NCBI RefSeq assembly: GCF_905171765.1
Contig: NC_053391.1
Coordinates: 267,456,377 to 267,520,376 of the forward strand
Reading direction: 5' to 3'
DNA from: Bufo bufo
Taxonomy: Eukaryota; Chordata; Amphibia; Anura; Bufonidae
DNA length: 64,000 bases
The notes under the pieces are model-generated. The model made no database searches. It was not told the DNA's origin and saw only the letters and a list, made by a program, of their open reading frames with translations. This document shows, piece by piece, positions 34,517-45,518 of this stretch (the first letter of the stretch is position 1; each line of letters begins with the position of its first letter). A program made the translations under genes and the position numbers.

Positions 34517-35829
34517 TGTGTATTGTTTCACAATTGTAACCGTATCCGGAAAAATACCAGTAACTAAGATGGCCGCTGGGCAGGAAGTGAAATTCCCTCA
34601 GTTAAAGTAGCCGCCATTCCGGAAGTTACAGGAGTTAAGATGGCTGCCAGACTGGTGATATCGTGAGGGATGTGTCTCTGTGCTGAGCTGATTTCTTTTA
34701 TTCTCAACTTAACCTTTACTTCGTAGAAATGTCTTTGCTCATCGTAAACTTGGCTGCGTGATCTTCCTCTACTAGTCAGTTTTCTAGTTGGCAACACACA
34801 AGGTAAGATTCCTGATCCACACAGACATAACATTCAATATCGTACAGACATAGAAACAGACAGACATATAGAACCCTTTCTCATACTTTTACACACAAAA
34901 GTCTTTGAACCTATTAACAAACAACATACATACGTGCTCCATACACACTCAGTACCTCACGCACATTTTCTTTTGATTATATCCAATATATCTTAGTATT
35001 GCAGTGTTCTCGCTATCACACATTTCAATGTCATGACGTCACTCCACCCGTGCAGCTACGGCCCCCTGTCTCTCCCACTATATTTACCGGGCAACAGAGA
35101 CACGCATGGTGCGGGGCACACAAGACACAATGCTTCACATACTTACTTCTACGCACTCAATTCTCCATTTAAAATTACATCCTGTACTCTTCAATTTCTT
35201 CACATCCATGATCCTTTTTAACATACACACAATGTGTCATTCTGAATCTTTCCCAGGCTAGCTTCCTCGGAGCTTCCTCCCTAAATCAGGGTGCCACCGT
35301 ACTAGTACTCCTAGGGTTAAGATTCCCATACTTCATCCCTGCAACTTCTTCAACACTGTGTCCCATGGGTGTATTCACTTACAACCAAGACAGAAGCAGA
35401 CACCTTCTCCTTCACACTCCCAAGCAGAGCTCACCCCTATGCAGTATATACACTCTGGCTCCCACGTCTGGTCCGCCAGACGGGACTAATCCACCTGCCA
35501 CCTCCTAAGGGGAGATCACTTAAGATTCCTCAGTCCAGGTCCTGCAGTTCTGCCGCCTCCTAAGGGGAGATCTGTAAAGATGCCCCAGTCCAGATCCGCA
35601 AGGGGGAAAAAAAACAAAAAAACGTGGGTGTGTCACAGGTAAGGCGCCAATTCTCTCGTCAAGGGATACACAATAATAAGTGCACCCCGGTGATATGATA
35701 CATTAACCAGTAAAGGGGGCTTAGAGAATTATTATTGGATATACATATATTCTTGTTAAAATTCTGTAAAAGTAAAAACTGTTGATAATACAAACAGTAT
35801 GTAGAGATTACTCACGTCACCAGGGAGGT
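34517..35829. other. Unassigned non-coding stretch with a short local duplication
   Basis: CCTCCTAAGGGGAGATC occurs twice (about 35502 and 35560), each followed by a similar CAGTCCAG word: a tandem duplication of about 58 bp. No coding sequence is supported. Confidence 0.35.
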
Positions 35830-36240
35830 GTTTTGTGGGATAAATCCATGACACCCACAGAAACAGACCTCCCTCGCCTGGGTCGCTTGTAGAATGTTAG
35901 GAAGAAACAGCAACTTCCACAGCAGGGTGTTTTCTTGTTGGTTCCTTTATTGGTAAAAGCAGGCTATGTGCTCAACGCGTTTCAGGGTCTTAGTGGTCCC
36001 CCTTCATCAGGAGCATTCAGTAAAATGACATGTCCAGATCCAGCAGCCATGGGTCTTTCATTTTCCACTCTGACAATTACCAGATATTTTGAGGCTTTTT
36101 TAAACATTAACAAGTCAGAGGTTTGGTATGCTGATAATTAAACGGCAGAATAATTTCAACTTTTTTTTCCCCACAAGAGACAGAGGTGCAATTAAACACC
36201 CCCTTCTACAAACATACTGGTAATTGATACACTGAAGTGC
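35830..36240 (-). repeat. Lone PLE terminal region (minus strand)
   Basis: Contains an intact-core hammerhead at 35969-36015 followed on the minus strand by CCAATAAAGGAACC, the order seen in other PLE terminal regions here. No ORF is attached. The boundaries are approximate. Confidence 0.5.
35969..36015 (-). ncRNA. Hammerhead ribozyme in lone PLE terminal region
   Basis: Minus strand: stem I TGCTC with GAGCA (5 bp, perfect), core CTGATGA, stem II AGGG/CCCT around a 12-base loop, GAAA, short stem III CGCG and cleavage triplet GTT. All invariant core bases are present. Confidence 0.75.
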
Positions 36241-36283
36241 GCAATTTTAAACAGTAGCAGTAACAGTTTTTTCAGCAATGAAA

Positions 36284-36674
36284 AGGTTTTTCTGAGATTT
36301 TTATACAGATGACCTAACCTCTGGATAGGTCATCAGTATCTGATTGGTGGGGGTCAGACCCCCATCGATCAGCAGTTTGAGAAGGCACCGGCCCTTGCAG
36401 CTCACAAAGTACAGGGCTGTACATTGTACAGCACCTGTGCTTGGTGTCCCAGCTCAGCCCCATTCACTGAAAAGGTTATAGGCTGCAACTTGGCCATGTG
36501 AACGATGAATGTGACATCACAAGGCCTAGGCGAAGCTGCAAGAAGGTCGCTTCGCTACTGCGTGTGCTGGTAACTTTCCAAACAGCTGATTGGTGGAAGT
36601 CCCTGTTGTCTGAGCCCCACTGACTAGATACTGATGACTCAACGGTTAAAAAAAATCTTGAAAAACCCCTTTAA
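36284..36674. repeat. MITE with TTAAAGGGGTTTTTC-type ends
   Basis: The right end, reverse-complemented, reads TTAAAGGGGTTTTTCAAGAT and pairs with AAAGGTTTTTCTGAGAT at the left. Inside are GGATAGGTCATCAGTATCTG (about 36323) and further inverted words. It resembles an abundant frog MITE; superfamily is uncertain. Confidence 0.5.
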
Positions 36675-36900
36675 CAGACAGAGGTGCAATTAAAATGCCA
36701 TTTCTATACACAGTTATTGACAGTCTGAAATGTGCTAAAGTGCGCAATTTTAAACTTGCTAAATTTTCAGCAAATCTTCAGCAAGCAAACTGCAATTCAC
36801 TGTATAAATGGTATAATAATATACTGGTATATTGATGCACTAAAATGTGTTTAACTGGTCAATTAGAAGCTGTATCAACAGTTTTTTTCCCTGCAACTAA

Positions 36901-38171
36901 GGCCTCATGCACACGACCGTTGTGTGCATCCGTGGCCGTTGTTCCATTTTCCGTGATTTTCTGCGGACCCATTGACTTTCAATGGGTCCGTTGAAAACTC
37001 AGAAAATGCACCGTTGTTCATCCGCGGCCGGATGGGTCCGTGAAAAAACACGGATGCACACAAGATTGGCATCCGCGTCCGTGATCCGTGGCCATAGGCT
37101 ACTTTCACACAGACGGATCGCAGATCCGTCTGCATAAAAGCTTTTTCAGAGCTGAGTTTTCACTTCGTGAAAACTCAGATCCGACAGTATATTCTAACAC
37201 AGAGGCGTTCCCATAGTGATGGGGACGCTTCAAGTTAGAATATACTAAGAACTGTGTACATGACTGCCCCTTGCTGCCAGGCAGCACCCGATCTCTTACA
37301 GGGGGCTGTGATCTGCACAATTAACCCCTCAGGTGCCGCACCTAAGGGGTTAATTGTGCGTATCATAGCCCCCTGTAAGAGATCGGGTGCTGCCAGGCAG
37401 GAGGGGGCACCCCCCTCCCTCCCCAGTTTTAAATTCATTGGTGGCCAGTGTGCCCCTCCCTCCCTCCCCTGTATTACATTCATTGGTGGCCAGTGGGCCC
37501 CCGCCCTCCCTCCCCTGTCTTACTGTACATTCATTGGTGGCCAGTGGGCCCCCCTTCCCTCCCCTGTATCACTGTACATTCATTGGTGGCCAGTGCAGCA
37601 CCTGAGGGGTTAATTGTGCGGATCACAGCCCCCTGTAAGAGATCGGTGCTGCCAGGCAGCAGGGGGCAGTCATGTACACAGTTCGAAGTATATTCTAACT
37701 TGAAGCGTCCCCATCACTATGGGAACGCCTCTGTGTTAGAATATACTGTCGGATATGAGTTTTCACGATCTAACTCAAATCCAATGGTATAGTCTAACAT
37801 AGAGGTGTTACCATGGTGACGAGGACGCTTCAAGTTAAAATATACCATCGGATTGGAGAAAACTCAGATCCGATGGCATAATAGGGACTCCTGACTTTAC
37901 ATTGAAAGTCAATGGGGGACGGATCCGTTTGCAATTGCACCATATTGTGTCAACGTCAAACGGATCCGTCCCCATTGACTTGCATTGTAAGTCAGGACGG
38001 ATCCGTTTGGCTCCGCACGGCCAGGCGGACACCAAAACGACTTTTTCTTCATGTCCGTGGATCCTCCAAAAATCAAGGAAGACCCACGGAAGAAAAAACG
38101 GACACGGATCATGGACCTACGGACCCCGTTTTTGCGGACCTTAAAAAAAAAACGGTCATGTGCATGAGGCC
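36901..38171. repeat. Harbinger-like non-autonomous element (MITE), 1271 bp
   Basis: The left end GGCCTCATGCACACGACCGT and the reverse-complemented right end GGCCTCATGCACATGACCGT form a terminal inverted repeat with one mismatch. TAA lies on both sides (36898-36900, 38172-38174), the 3-bp target typical of PIF/Harbinger. There is no transposase. Inside is a long stem: 37160-37345 pairs with about 37605-37760, around a minisatellite. Confidence 0.75.
37434..37600. repeat. Minisatellite of 45-51 bp units inside the Harbinger-like MITE
   Basis: TTCATTGGTGGCCAGTG starts at 37434, 37479, 37530 and 37579. Spacers are CT-rich (CCCTCCCTCCCCTGT). Proline-rich reading frames here are a by-product of the repeat. 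Confidence 0.85.
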
Positions 38172-38255
38172 TAACAGAGATGAAATTAAACGTCACCTTC
38201 TATGAACATACTGGTATTGACACACTGGTACATGCTTAACTGTACAATTTTAAAT

Positions 38256-39665
38256 GATAAATATAAACACAAGACCAACGCTGGCCCACATGCCTGAACT
38301 ACAGTTAGTACATGCAATACATATTGCGGCAAATTTTGGGGGCCAACAACTTGAAAAAAAAAAAAAGAGTACAAGCTCCTATAACAAAACACAGACCTAC
38401 AAAAATTGAAGCTCACAGGTACCAATACCAAAGATATACTTTATTGAGTTACACTTGTACATACATAAAAGCCGTTGTAATTAAAAAAGGTAGCAGCAAA
38501 AAAAAAAACACCATCCCAGTGGGACACTGGCTACATGTTATATTGTAATAACCAAAAGTTTATAAACATCTATCTATGTGTCTGAGTCTCATGCATTACA
38601 ACAATATATGTATAAGGGACAAAAAGTCTCCACAACATGTTCACAGCAGTCCAAAAAAACAAATGTCACAATAAGATATGCTGCCCATAAAACAGGGACA
38701 TAAAATCTTATAGACTGCTGACAACAAAAGAGTAATAGCCATAAAACAGGAGAGACTCACCTACAGAGCTAGTGTACCCAAACCAGGATGGCGCTACCCC
38801 AACGCGCGTTTCGGCGTGCCTTCGTCAGGGGGTAACGCCATCACCGTGGATCATGTGGTTATAAAGACCTTCCTACCAATCAGATTGCATTCACAATGTA
38901 TTCAGTTATTTTAATCACCTGGATGTTCGGCGGCAGAGACCCGGTGAACGGAATACAGAGCACGATCTTCCCCCCAGCCGGCGTCACCTCATACCGCCCA
39001 TGACACGTGGCGTCTCACGTTGCGTGGCGGGCCGACGTGAAGACGCCAGGTGGGAGGGGCCACGCACTGCCCCGTACATCGCGTGCACACATCGCAGGAG
39101 AAGAAAAACAGGGAGAACAAGCTCCCTCTACTGACTAAATTCGGCATATCTCTAACATTAACCATTTTTATATATATGTAAATTCCTTCTCCTGAACACC
39201 TCCTATTTATAAGAACAGTATATATTCCTATGACCCAGCATTGTACAATATAGATGTTCATTATGCACAGTGAACATTATTGTTAACCTAATACACCAGT
39301 ATACAATAAATATGCAATACATAATCTCATAATACATGATTGCACAATAAAATACATAATACATAGTGAACTATATTCTATAATAAAACCAGGAAAACCA
39401 TGATTATTCATATGAGAGGACATAAGTAATTGATCATCCTTCATAAATAAATACTTAAAAAATATAGATGTTTCATCTCAATGTATGTTGTGAATATGAT
39501 ACAAACATTATATCATGTACTATCTACATGGGTGAAGTGATAAATGAGTAAAATAAAAATAACTCATAAATAATGCGTGAAAACTGTGTGTGATGTCAAA
39601 ATGCTTGTAAAAGGGGGGAAAATTTGAAAAATTATTTAATTACTCCATAAAAATAATAAATAATA
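38256..39665 (-). repeat. PLE4 inverted terminal-region copy
   Basis: Reverse complement of 39900-41298, giving a palindrome of about 3 kb with an AT-rich spacer of about 240 bp. It carries its own hammerhead at 38790-38839. Confidence 0.8.
38790..38839 (-). ncRNA. Hammerhead ribozyme with long stem I, PLE4 inverted copy
   Basis: Minus strand: stem I GGCGTTACCCC with GGGGTAGCGCC (11 bp including one G-U), core CTGACGA (fits CUGANGA), short stem II GGC/GCC, GAAA, CGCGCG and cleavage triplet GTT. The sister copies are decayed: 40719-40768 plus has CTGACAA and 55443-55490 plus has CCGACGA. Confidence 0.75.
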
Positions 39666-39675
39666 TTTTTTATTC

Positions 39676-41298
39676 CCCTCCCTTCCCCCATTGACATCCT
39701 GTATCACCATTCACTAATTTTGTCACCATTTATTCTTTACACCCTCACAATTTTTTCGGCTCATGGTTCACGTATGCCACGCATACAGTATATATACAAT
39801 TGTGGTGTATCACACTTCATTATGTATAATTTTTTATTATATTTTTTATTATTATTATTTACTATTTATTATTCTTTTTTTATTATTTATTATTTTTTAT
39901 TTATTATTTTTATGGAGTAATTAAATAATTTTTCTAATTTTTTCCACTTTTTCATAAGCATTTTTACATCACACAGTTTTCACGTATTATTTATGAGTTA
40001 TTTTTATTTTACTCATTTATCACTTCACCCATGTAGATAGTACATGATATAATGTTTGTATCATATTCACAACATACAATGAGATGAAACATCTATATTT
40101 TTTAAGTATTTATTTATGAAGGATGATCAATTACTTATGTCCTCTCAAATGAATAATCATGGTTTTCCTGGTTTTATTATGGAATATAGTTTACTATGTA
40201 TTATGTATTTAATCGTGCAATCATGTATTATGAGATTATGTATTGCATATTTATTGTATACTGGTGTATTAGGTTAACAATAATGTTCACTGTGCATAAT
40301 GAACATCTATATTGTACAATGTTGGGTCAGAAGAATATATACTGTTCTTATAAATAGGAGGTGTTCAGGAGAAGGAATTTATATATATATAAATGGTTAA
40401 TGTTAGAGATATGCCGAATATAGTCAGTAGAGGGAGCTTGTTCTCCCTGTTTTTCTTCTCCTGCGATGTGTGCACACGATGTACGGGGCAGTGCATGGCC
40501 CCTCCCATCTGGCGTCTTGACATCGGCCCGCCACGCAACGTGAGACGTCATGTGTCATGGGCGGTACGAGGTGACGCCGGCTCGGGGGAGGATCGTGCGC
40601 TGTATCTCGTTCACCGGATTTCTGCCGCCGAACATCCAGGTGATTAAAATAACTGATTACATTGTGAATGCAATCTGATTGGTAGGAAGGTCTTTATAAC
40701 CACGTGATCCACGGTGATGGCGTTACTCCCTGACAAAGGCACGCCGAAACGCGCGTTGGGGTAGCACCATCCTGGTTTGGGTACACTAGCTCTATAGGTG
40801 ATTCTCTCCTGTTTTATGGCTATTACTCTTTTGTTGTCAGCAGTCTATAAGATTTTATGTCCCTGTTTTATGGGCAGCATATCTTATTGTGACATTCGTT
40901 TTTGGACTGCTGTGAACATGTTGTGGAGACTTTTTGTCCCTTATACATATATTGTTGTAATGCATGAGACTCAGCCACATAGATAGATGTTTATAAACTG
41001 TTGGTTATTACAATATAACATGTAGCCAGTGCCCCACTGGGATGGTGTTTTTTTTTTTGCTGCTACCTTTTTTAATTACAACGTCTTTTATGTATGTACA
41101 AGTGTAACTCAATAACGTATATCTTTTGTATTGGTACCTGTGAGCTTCAATTTTTGTAGGTCTGTGTTTTGTTATAGGAGCTGGTACTCTTATATTTTTT
41201 CAAGTTGTTGGCCCCCAAAATTTGCCGCAATATGTATTGCATGCACTAACTGTAGTTCAGGCATGTGGGCCAGCGTTGGTCTAGTGTTTATATTAACC
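39676..41298 (+). repeat. PLE4 5' terminal region (pseudo-LTR)
   Basis: Shares its sequence with 54396-55888. Hammerhead-type motif at 40719-40768 with one invariant G changed to A. It ends about 40 bp before the ORF start; a TTTTGTACACAG word just upstream of the ATG looks like a splice acceptor. Confidence 0.7.
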
Positions 41299-41337
41299 TA
41301 TGTTGTTTACTGTGTTTTGTACACAGATTGTTGACCA

Positions 41338-41760
41338 ATGGCCACTTTGGACTATAAAGCCAGAGAACAGTCCTGGCTTTCACAACTGGATGCTGTTTTT
41401 AAGGATGAAGGGGCAGTTGGTGGTCTGGATGGTGGGGAGATATTTAGAGAGACCCAGCAGTCATTGCAGTATTTACTGCATAAAAGAACACACTTATGGT
41501 GGAATAAGGCTTTCCTGGAAAAATATCTCCAGAGGGGCCTCATTCCAAGAGGCTTGCGCATACAAGTGTTCCCCTCTTTCCCCATTGAGGATGAAAGTTT
41601 CACCTCTAAGTGGGAGGAGATATGTAATAACAGTTCCTTCAAATTTATGGAGCTTTTAATAGGATTGAATAAGAGAAGTTTGGAACAAATAGACCAAGAG
41701 GTTGAACAATTACAGATACGACTTTACGACTATCTAATGACGGGAACCCTGAGATGCTGA
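41338..41760 (+). pseudogene. PLE4 ORF, N-terminal segment
   Basis: 140 residues starting MATLDYKAREQSWLSQLDAV, predicted helical, without a domain I can name. It lies directly after the 5' terminal region and before the RT, the position of the poorly conserved N-terminal part of PLE proteins. It ends at a stop at 41758-41760; coding-like sequence (glutamine- and lysine-rich, then serine-rich) continues with frame changes to about 42100. Its role is unknown; placement and open length are the evidence. Confidence 0.6.
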
Positions 41761-42132
41761 AACAATTTCAGAACTCAATGGAAATTAAATATTCCGAATG
41801 GGAAAAAGAGATACAAGAATTTCAAAATAAAGAAATTCACCGGTGATCAGAGAGACGCACAACAGAAGAGAGTATATAGATGGAGGGGTACGAATATGGG
41901 TAGACCACAGAGTAGGTCCTCCTCCGTATTCTCAGTGTCCTCACAGAATAAATTTCAACCAAACATATGCCACTCTATACGTTTGGGTCGGAGCAAGAGA
42001 AAAATGGACCATGGACAAGGACCTGGAAAGAAGATGCAACAGGCCCCGGCTATTAATAGTTGACAGAATGACAAAGACCTGAAGGTAATTAATCTCTCAA
42101 CCTATAGTTTCTCAGATGTTGATATCTCACTT

Positions 42133-43732
42133 TTGGAGCGAGGCCTGTCCTATGCACCCAGTTCCCGGTTTGACCCTTTCATTGCCATCAAGGACCTACA
42201 TATGTTTGGACGGTCCCTGATGATGAAGCGTTGGCATCACAAAGAAACAGAGGCGGATATTTTCGAGACTAGTAGTGAACAACAGGCTCTCCAAAATTTG
42301 GAAGACCTGTTACGTGAACAGGAGGATACAACTACCAATGATGTGCCCTCCGTTTTACGTAAAAAATCTACAAAATTTCCGCCTCTGTCACTGTGCCCAG
42401 CGGTGGATTTGTTTGTAAAATTGGTCACCAGAGATTTCAAAGATATACCTTTGTCGGTTTATCATGATAATCTCACACAAGGACAACGACAAAGTCTCAG
42501 GAAGTTAAAAAGGTTGCCAGATGTAGTATACAAACCAGCGGATAAGGGGGGAAATTTGGTAGTTTGGCCAAGGGAGATGTACCTAAAGGAGGCATATAGG
42601 CAATTAAAGAACAAGACGTGCTATAAAAAACTAACGTTTAATCCCCTTTCTTCCTTCAGAAATGATTTGTCAAAAATAAGACAAGGCTTTGGAAGCAGAC
42701 ATCATATCCAAACAATTACATCAAGACTTGATTGTCCAGGAACCAACGATACCCAGGTTATACCTACTACCAAAAATCCATAAGGATGCAGCAGTTCCTC
42801 CAGGTAGGCCTATTATATCTGGCCAAGGCAGTTTAGTAGAGAAAATCTGCAGATTCCTGGATTTTCTTTTGAAACCGTTAGTGACAATTCTACCGTCCTA
42901 TATTAGGGACACTTCTGACCTACTGCACAAACTACAGGGAGTATGTCTTGAAAATTACACCCTGTTAGTAACATGCGATGTAGAGTCTTTGTATACCAGT
43001 ATTAGGCATTCAGACGGACTCCAGGCAGTCAAGTTATTTCTGAGGGCTAGTGATACAAATAATGATATGATGGTATTTTTATTACAGTTATTGAATTTTG
43101 TATTAACTAAAAACTTTTTTACATCAATGGGTCCTTTTTCCTACAGCTCCAGGGAACTGCGATGGGGGCAGCTTGTGCGCCCTCACACGCAAATTTGTTC
43201 CTGGGGCTGTGGGAGAGACACCTGTTCATGTCAGACAGACACGTCGTCATGGACCGCGCCATATTCTGGGCGTGGTACATTGACAACGTTTTTGTTGTCT
43301 GGCAGGGAACTGAGGAACACTTACAAAACTTTTTTATGTCCCTCAACAAAAACTCTCGGAATATTAAACTTACCTACGTATGTCATTGTAACAAGATTGA
43401 CTTCCTGGATGTGACAATATCCAAAGACAGTAGAGGATACATACAAACGAATGTCTACCGAAAAGAGACTTCAGTCAATTCGTACTTACATGCTTCTTCC
43501 TTGCACCCTAGAAATACCATCAAAGCCATTCCCACTGGACAATTCCTGCGTATACGGAGGATCTGTTCAGATGATAACACTTTTGAAAAACAGCCGACTG
43601 ACCTGATGAATCGATTCCTGAAAAGAGTATACAGCCGAAGATCTATTAAGAAGGCGTACTATAGAGATAAATCACGGAAACAATCCGATCTTTTACAAGT
43701 GAAGAAACATAAAGGCACAGATACAAAAATCA
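42133..43732 (+). pseudogene. PLE4 reverse transcriptase, frameshifted, YIDN in place of YIDD
   Basis: Three overlapping frames (42133-42783, 42689-43414, 43162 to about 43732) together cover a PLE RT. Early motifs include DVVYKPADKGGNLVVWPREM and RLYLLPKIHKD with GRPIISGQGSL. Motif A is VTCDVESLYTSI, motif B MGAACAPSHANLFLG, and motif C reads WYIDNVFVVW, so the second catalytic Asp is Asn. The distal part (KIDFLDVTIS, HPRNTIKAIPTGQFLRIRRI) matches the end of the RT in the other PLEs here. Two frameshifts and the changed catalytic residue make it inactive. The frame runs into a foreign inverted fragment at about 43733. Confidence 0.88.
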
Positions 43733-44275
43733 GGGAACGTGCCAGCTTCAGTGAACGTGCCAGCTTCAGTGCATAAAGAGGGAAACACATCATCATGTAG
43801 CAATTTCGCATATCCAGTGACCCCCTTAGACTTTTATCTTTGGGGTCATATGAAGGCAATTGTCTATGCTGTGAAGATACGAGATGTGCAGCACCTAAAA
43901 CTACGGATACTGGAAGCCTGTGCTAGCATTTCTCCTGTGGTGTTGCTATCAGTGTGTGAAGAGTGGGAGAAGAGGGTTGCATTGACAATCCAACACAATG
44001 GGCAGCACATTGAACACATTTTATAAGTGGTCAGAAACTTGTAAATAACTCATGAAAGAATAAAGTTACGTTAAAACCGATGTGTCACATGACCCTCTTC
44101 CTATTGAAAAAACAAAAGTTGGATTCAAAATGGCCGACTTCAAAATGGCCGCCATGGTCACTACCCATCTTGAAAAGTTTCCCCCTCACATATACTAATG
44201 TACCACAAACAGGAAGTTAATATCACCAACCATTCCCATTTTATTAAGGTGTATCCATATAAATGGCCCACCCTG
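43733..44275 (+). mobile_element. Rearranged 3' fragment of another Tc1/mariner-type element
   Basis: The right end GGCCCACCCTG abuts TA (44276-44277). 43818-44026 encodes the transposase C-terminus on the plus strand. 43733-43817 holds an upstream part of the same transposase in inverted orientation, with an 18-bp tandem duplication (GAACGTGCCAGCTTCAGT twice). The 5' half of the element is absent. Confidence 0.65.
43818..44026 (+). pseudogene. Transposase C-terminal fragment (TPLDFYLWG type)
   Basis: The frame reads VTPLDFYLWGHMKAIVYAVK and ends NGQHIEHIL. The TPLDFYLWG signature and the closing NG(x)HIEH motif mark the end of the DDE domain in one mariner-superfamily branch. Only the last of the three catalytic acidic positions is present. 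The 5' part is missing or inverted (43733-43817, where the minus strand reads KLLHDDVFPSLCTEAGTF). Confidence 0.7.
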
Positions 44276-44429
44276 TATATACACTCACCTAAAGAATTAT
44301 TAGGAACACCTGTTCTATTTCTCATTAATGCAATTATCTAGTCAACCAATCACATGGCAGTTGCTTCAATGCATTTAGGGGTGTGGTCCTGGTCAAGACA
44401 ATCTCCTGAACTCCAAACTGAATGTCAGA

Positions 44430-45050
44430 ATGGGAAAGAAAGGTGATTTAAGCAATTTTGAGCGTGGCATGGTTGTTGGTGCCAGACGGGCCAGTCTGAG
44501 TATTTCACAATCTGCTCAGTTACTGGGATTTTCACGCACAACCATTTCTAGGGTTTACAAAAAATGATGTGAAAAGGGAAAAACATCCATTATGCGGCAG
44601 TCCTGTGGGCGAAAATGCCTTGTGGATGCTAGAGGTCAGAGGAGAATGGGCCGACTGATTCAAGCTGATAGAAGAGCAACGTTGACTGAAATAACCACTC
44701 GTTACAACCGAGGTATGCAGCAAAGCATTTGTGAAGCCACAACACGCACAACCTTGAGGCGGATGGGCTACAACAGCAGAAGACCCCACCGGGTACAACT
44801 CATCTCCACTACAAATAGGAAAAAGAGGCTACAATTTGCACGAGCTCACCAAAATTGGACTGTTGAAGACTGGAAAAATGTTGCCTGGTCTGATGAGTCT
44901 CGATTTCTGTTGAGACATTCAAATGGTAGAGTCCGAATTTGGCATAAACAGAATGAGAACATGTATCCATCATGCCTTGTTACCACTGTGCAGGCTGCTG
45001 GTGGTGGTGTAATGGTGTGGGGAATGTTTTCTGGCCACACTTTAGGCCCC
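44430..45050 (+). pseudogene. Tc1-like transposase, N-terminal half
   Basis: From ATG 44430 the product starts MGKKGDLSNFERGMVVGARR with a helix-turn-helix (SISQSAQLLGFSRTTISRVY). An in-frame TGA at about 44565 follows YKK, probably from a tryptophan codon. The frame then continues with a second DNA-binding part and the catalytic start, with WSDESRF carrying the first Asp, to the Gypsy3 insertion after GHTLGP. The stop alone would already prevent full-length product. Confidence 0.9.
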
Positions 45051-45507
45051 TGTCACGGAACCATGAACCAGACGTACAACAAGGGATAAGTGAAAATAAG
45101 AAGGCTTTATTGAAAATAAAGCTGTAAAGCAAAAGTCCAAACGGATGGCGAAACCGAAGCAGAGTCTTTGCGAAGCCAGAGGTCAGGAACCAGAAGGGTA
45201 GTCAGACGAAGCCAGGATCAGGAACCAGCAGGGTAGTCGGACGAAACCAGGATCAGGAACCAGCAGGGTAGTCGGACGCAACCAGGATCAGGAACCAGAA
45301 GCAGCAGCAGTCTAGAAGCATGTGAACACAGGAGGACCAAGCAAGGAACTGAAGCCACAGACCTCCTATATATATGAGCTGGGCATCCAGCTCCTCCCAG
45401 TGGGAAGGAGGAGCCGCAGGGTGGGAGGCTACAAGAAACCCAGAAACCAAGATGGCCGCCAGTACATGTCAAACGAAGGAGAACAGCAAGAAGGTAATAC
45501 CATGACA
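45051..45507 (-). repeat. Gypsy3 3' LTR
   Basis: Minus-strand 3' LTR. It is preceded on the minus strand by the purine tract GAGGGGGAGGTAC (45508-45522). Confidence 0.92.
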
Positions 45508-45518
45508 GTACCTCCCCC

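Larger units (their letters stand above)
36178..38255. repeat. Array of a repeat unit of roughly 140 bp, split by MITEs
   Basis: The words GACAGAGGTGCAATTAAA and GTGCGCAATTTTAAA recur at about 36180/36240 and 36678/36740, with diverged units at about 36810-36895 and after the MITE at 38175-38250 (ACATACTGGTATTGACACAC). A further piece seems to follow PLE4 at 55889. The unit is degenerate and its exact length is not fixed. Confidence 0.5.

Noticed and set aside
37254..37792. Overlapping proline-rich frames of 72-119 residues
   Set aside because: They are produced by the CT-rich minisatellite and inverted repeats in the Harbinger-like MITE; all three frames look alike.
39800..39920. Possible CRISPR-like or satellite array of TATTATTATT
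   Set aside because: Simple AT-rich low-complexity sequence in the PLE4 spacer, with no unique spacers.
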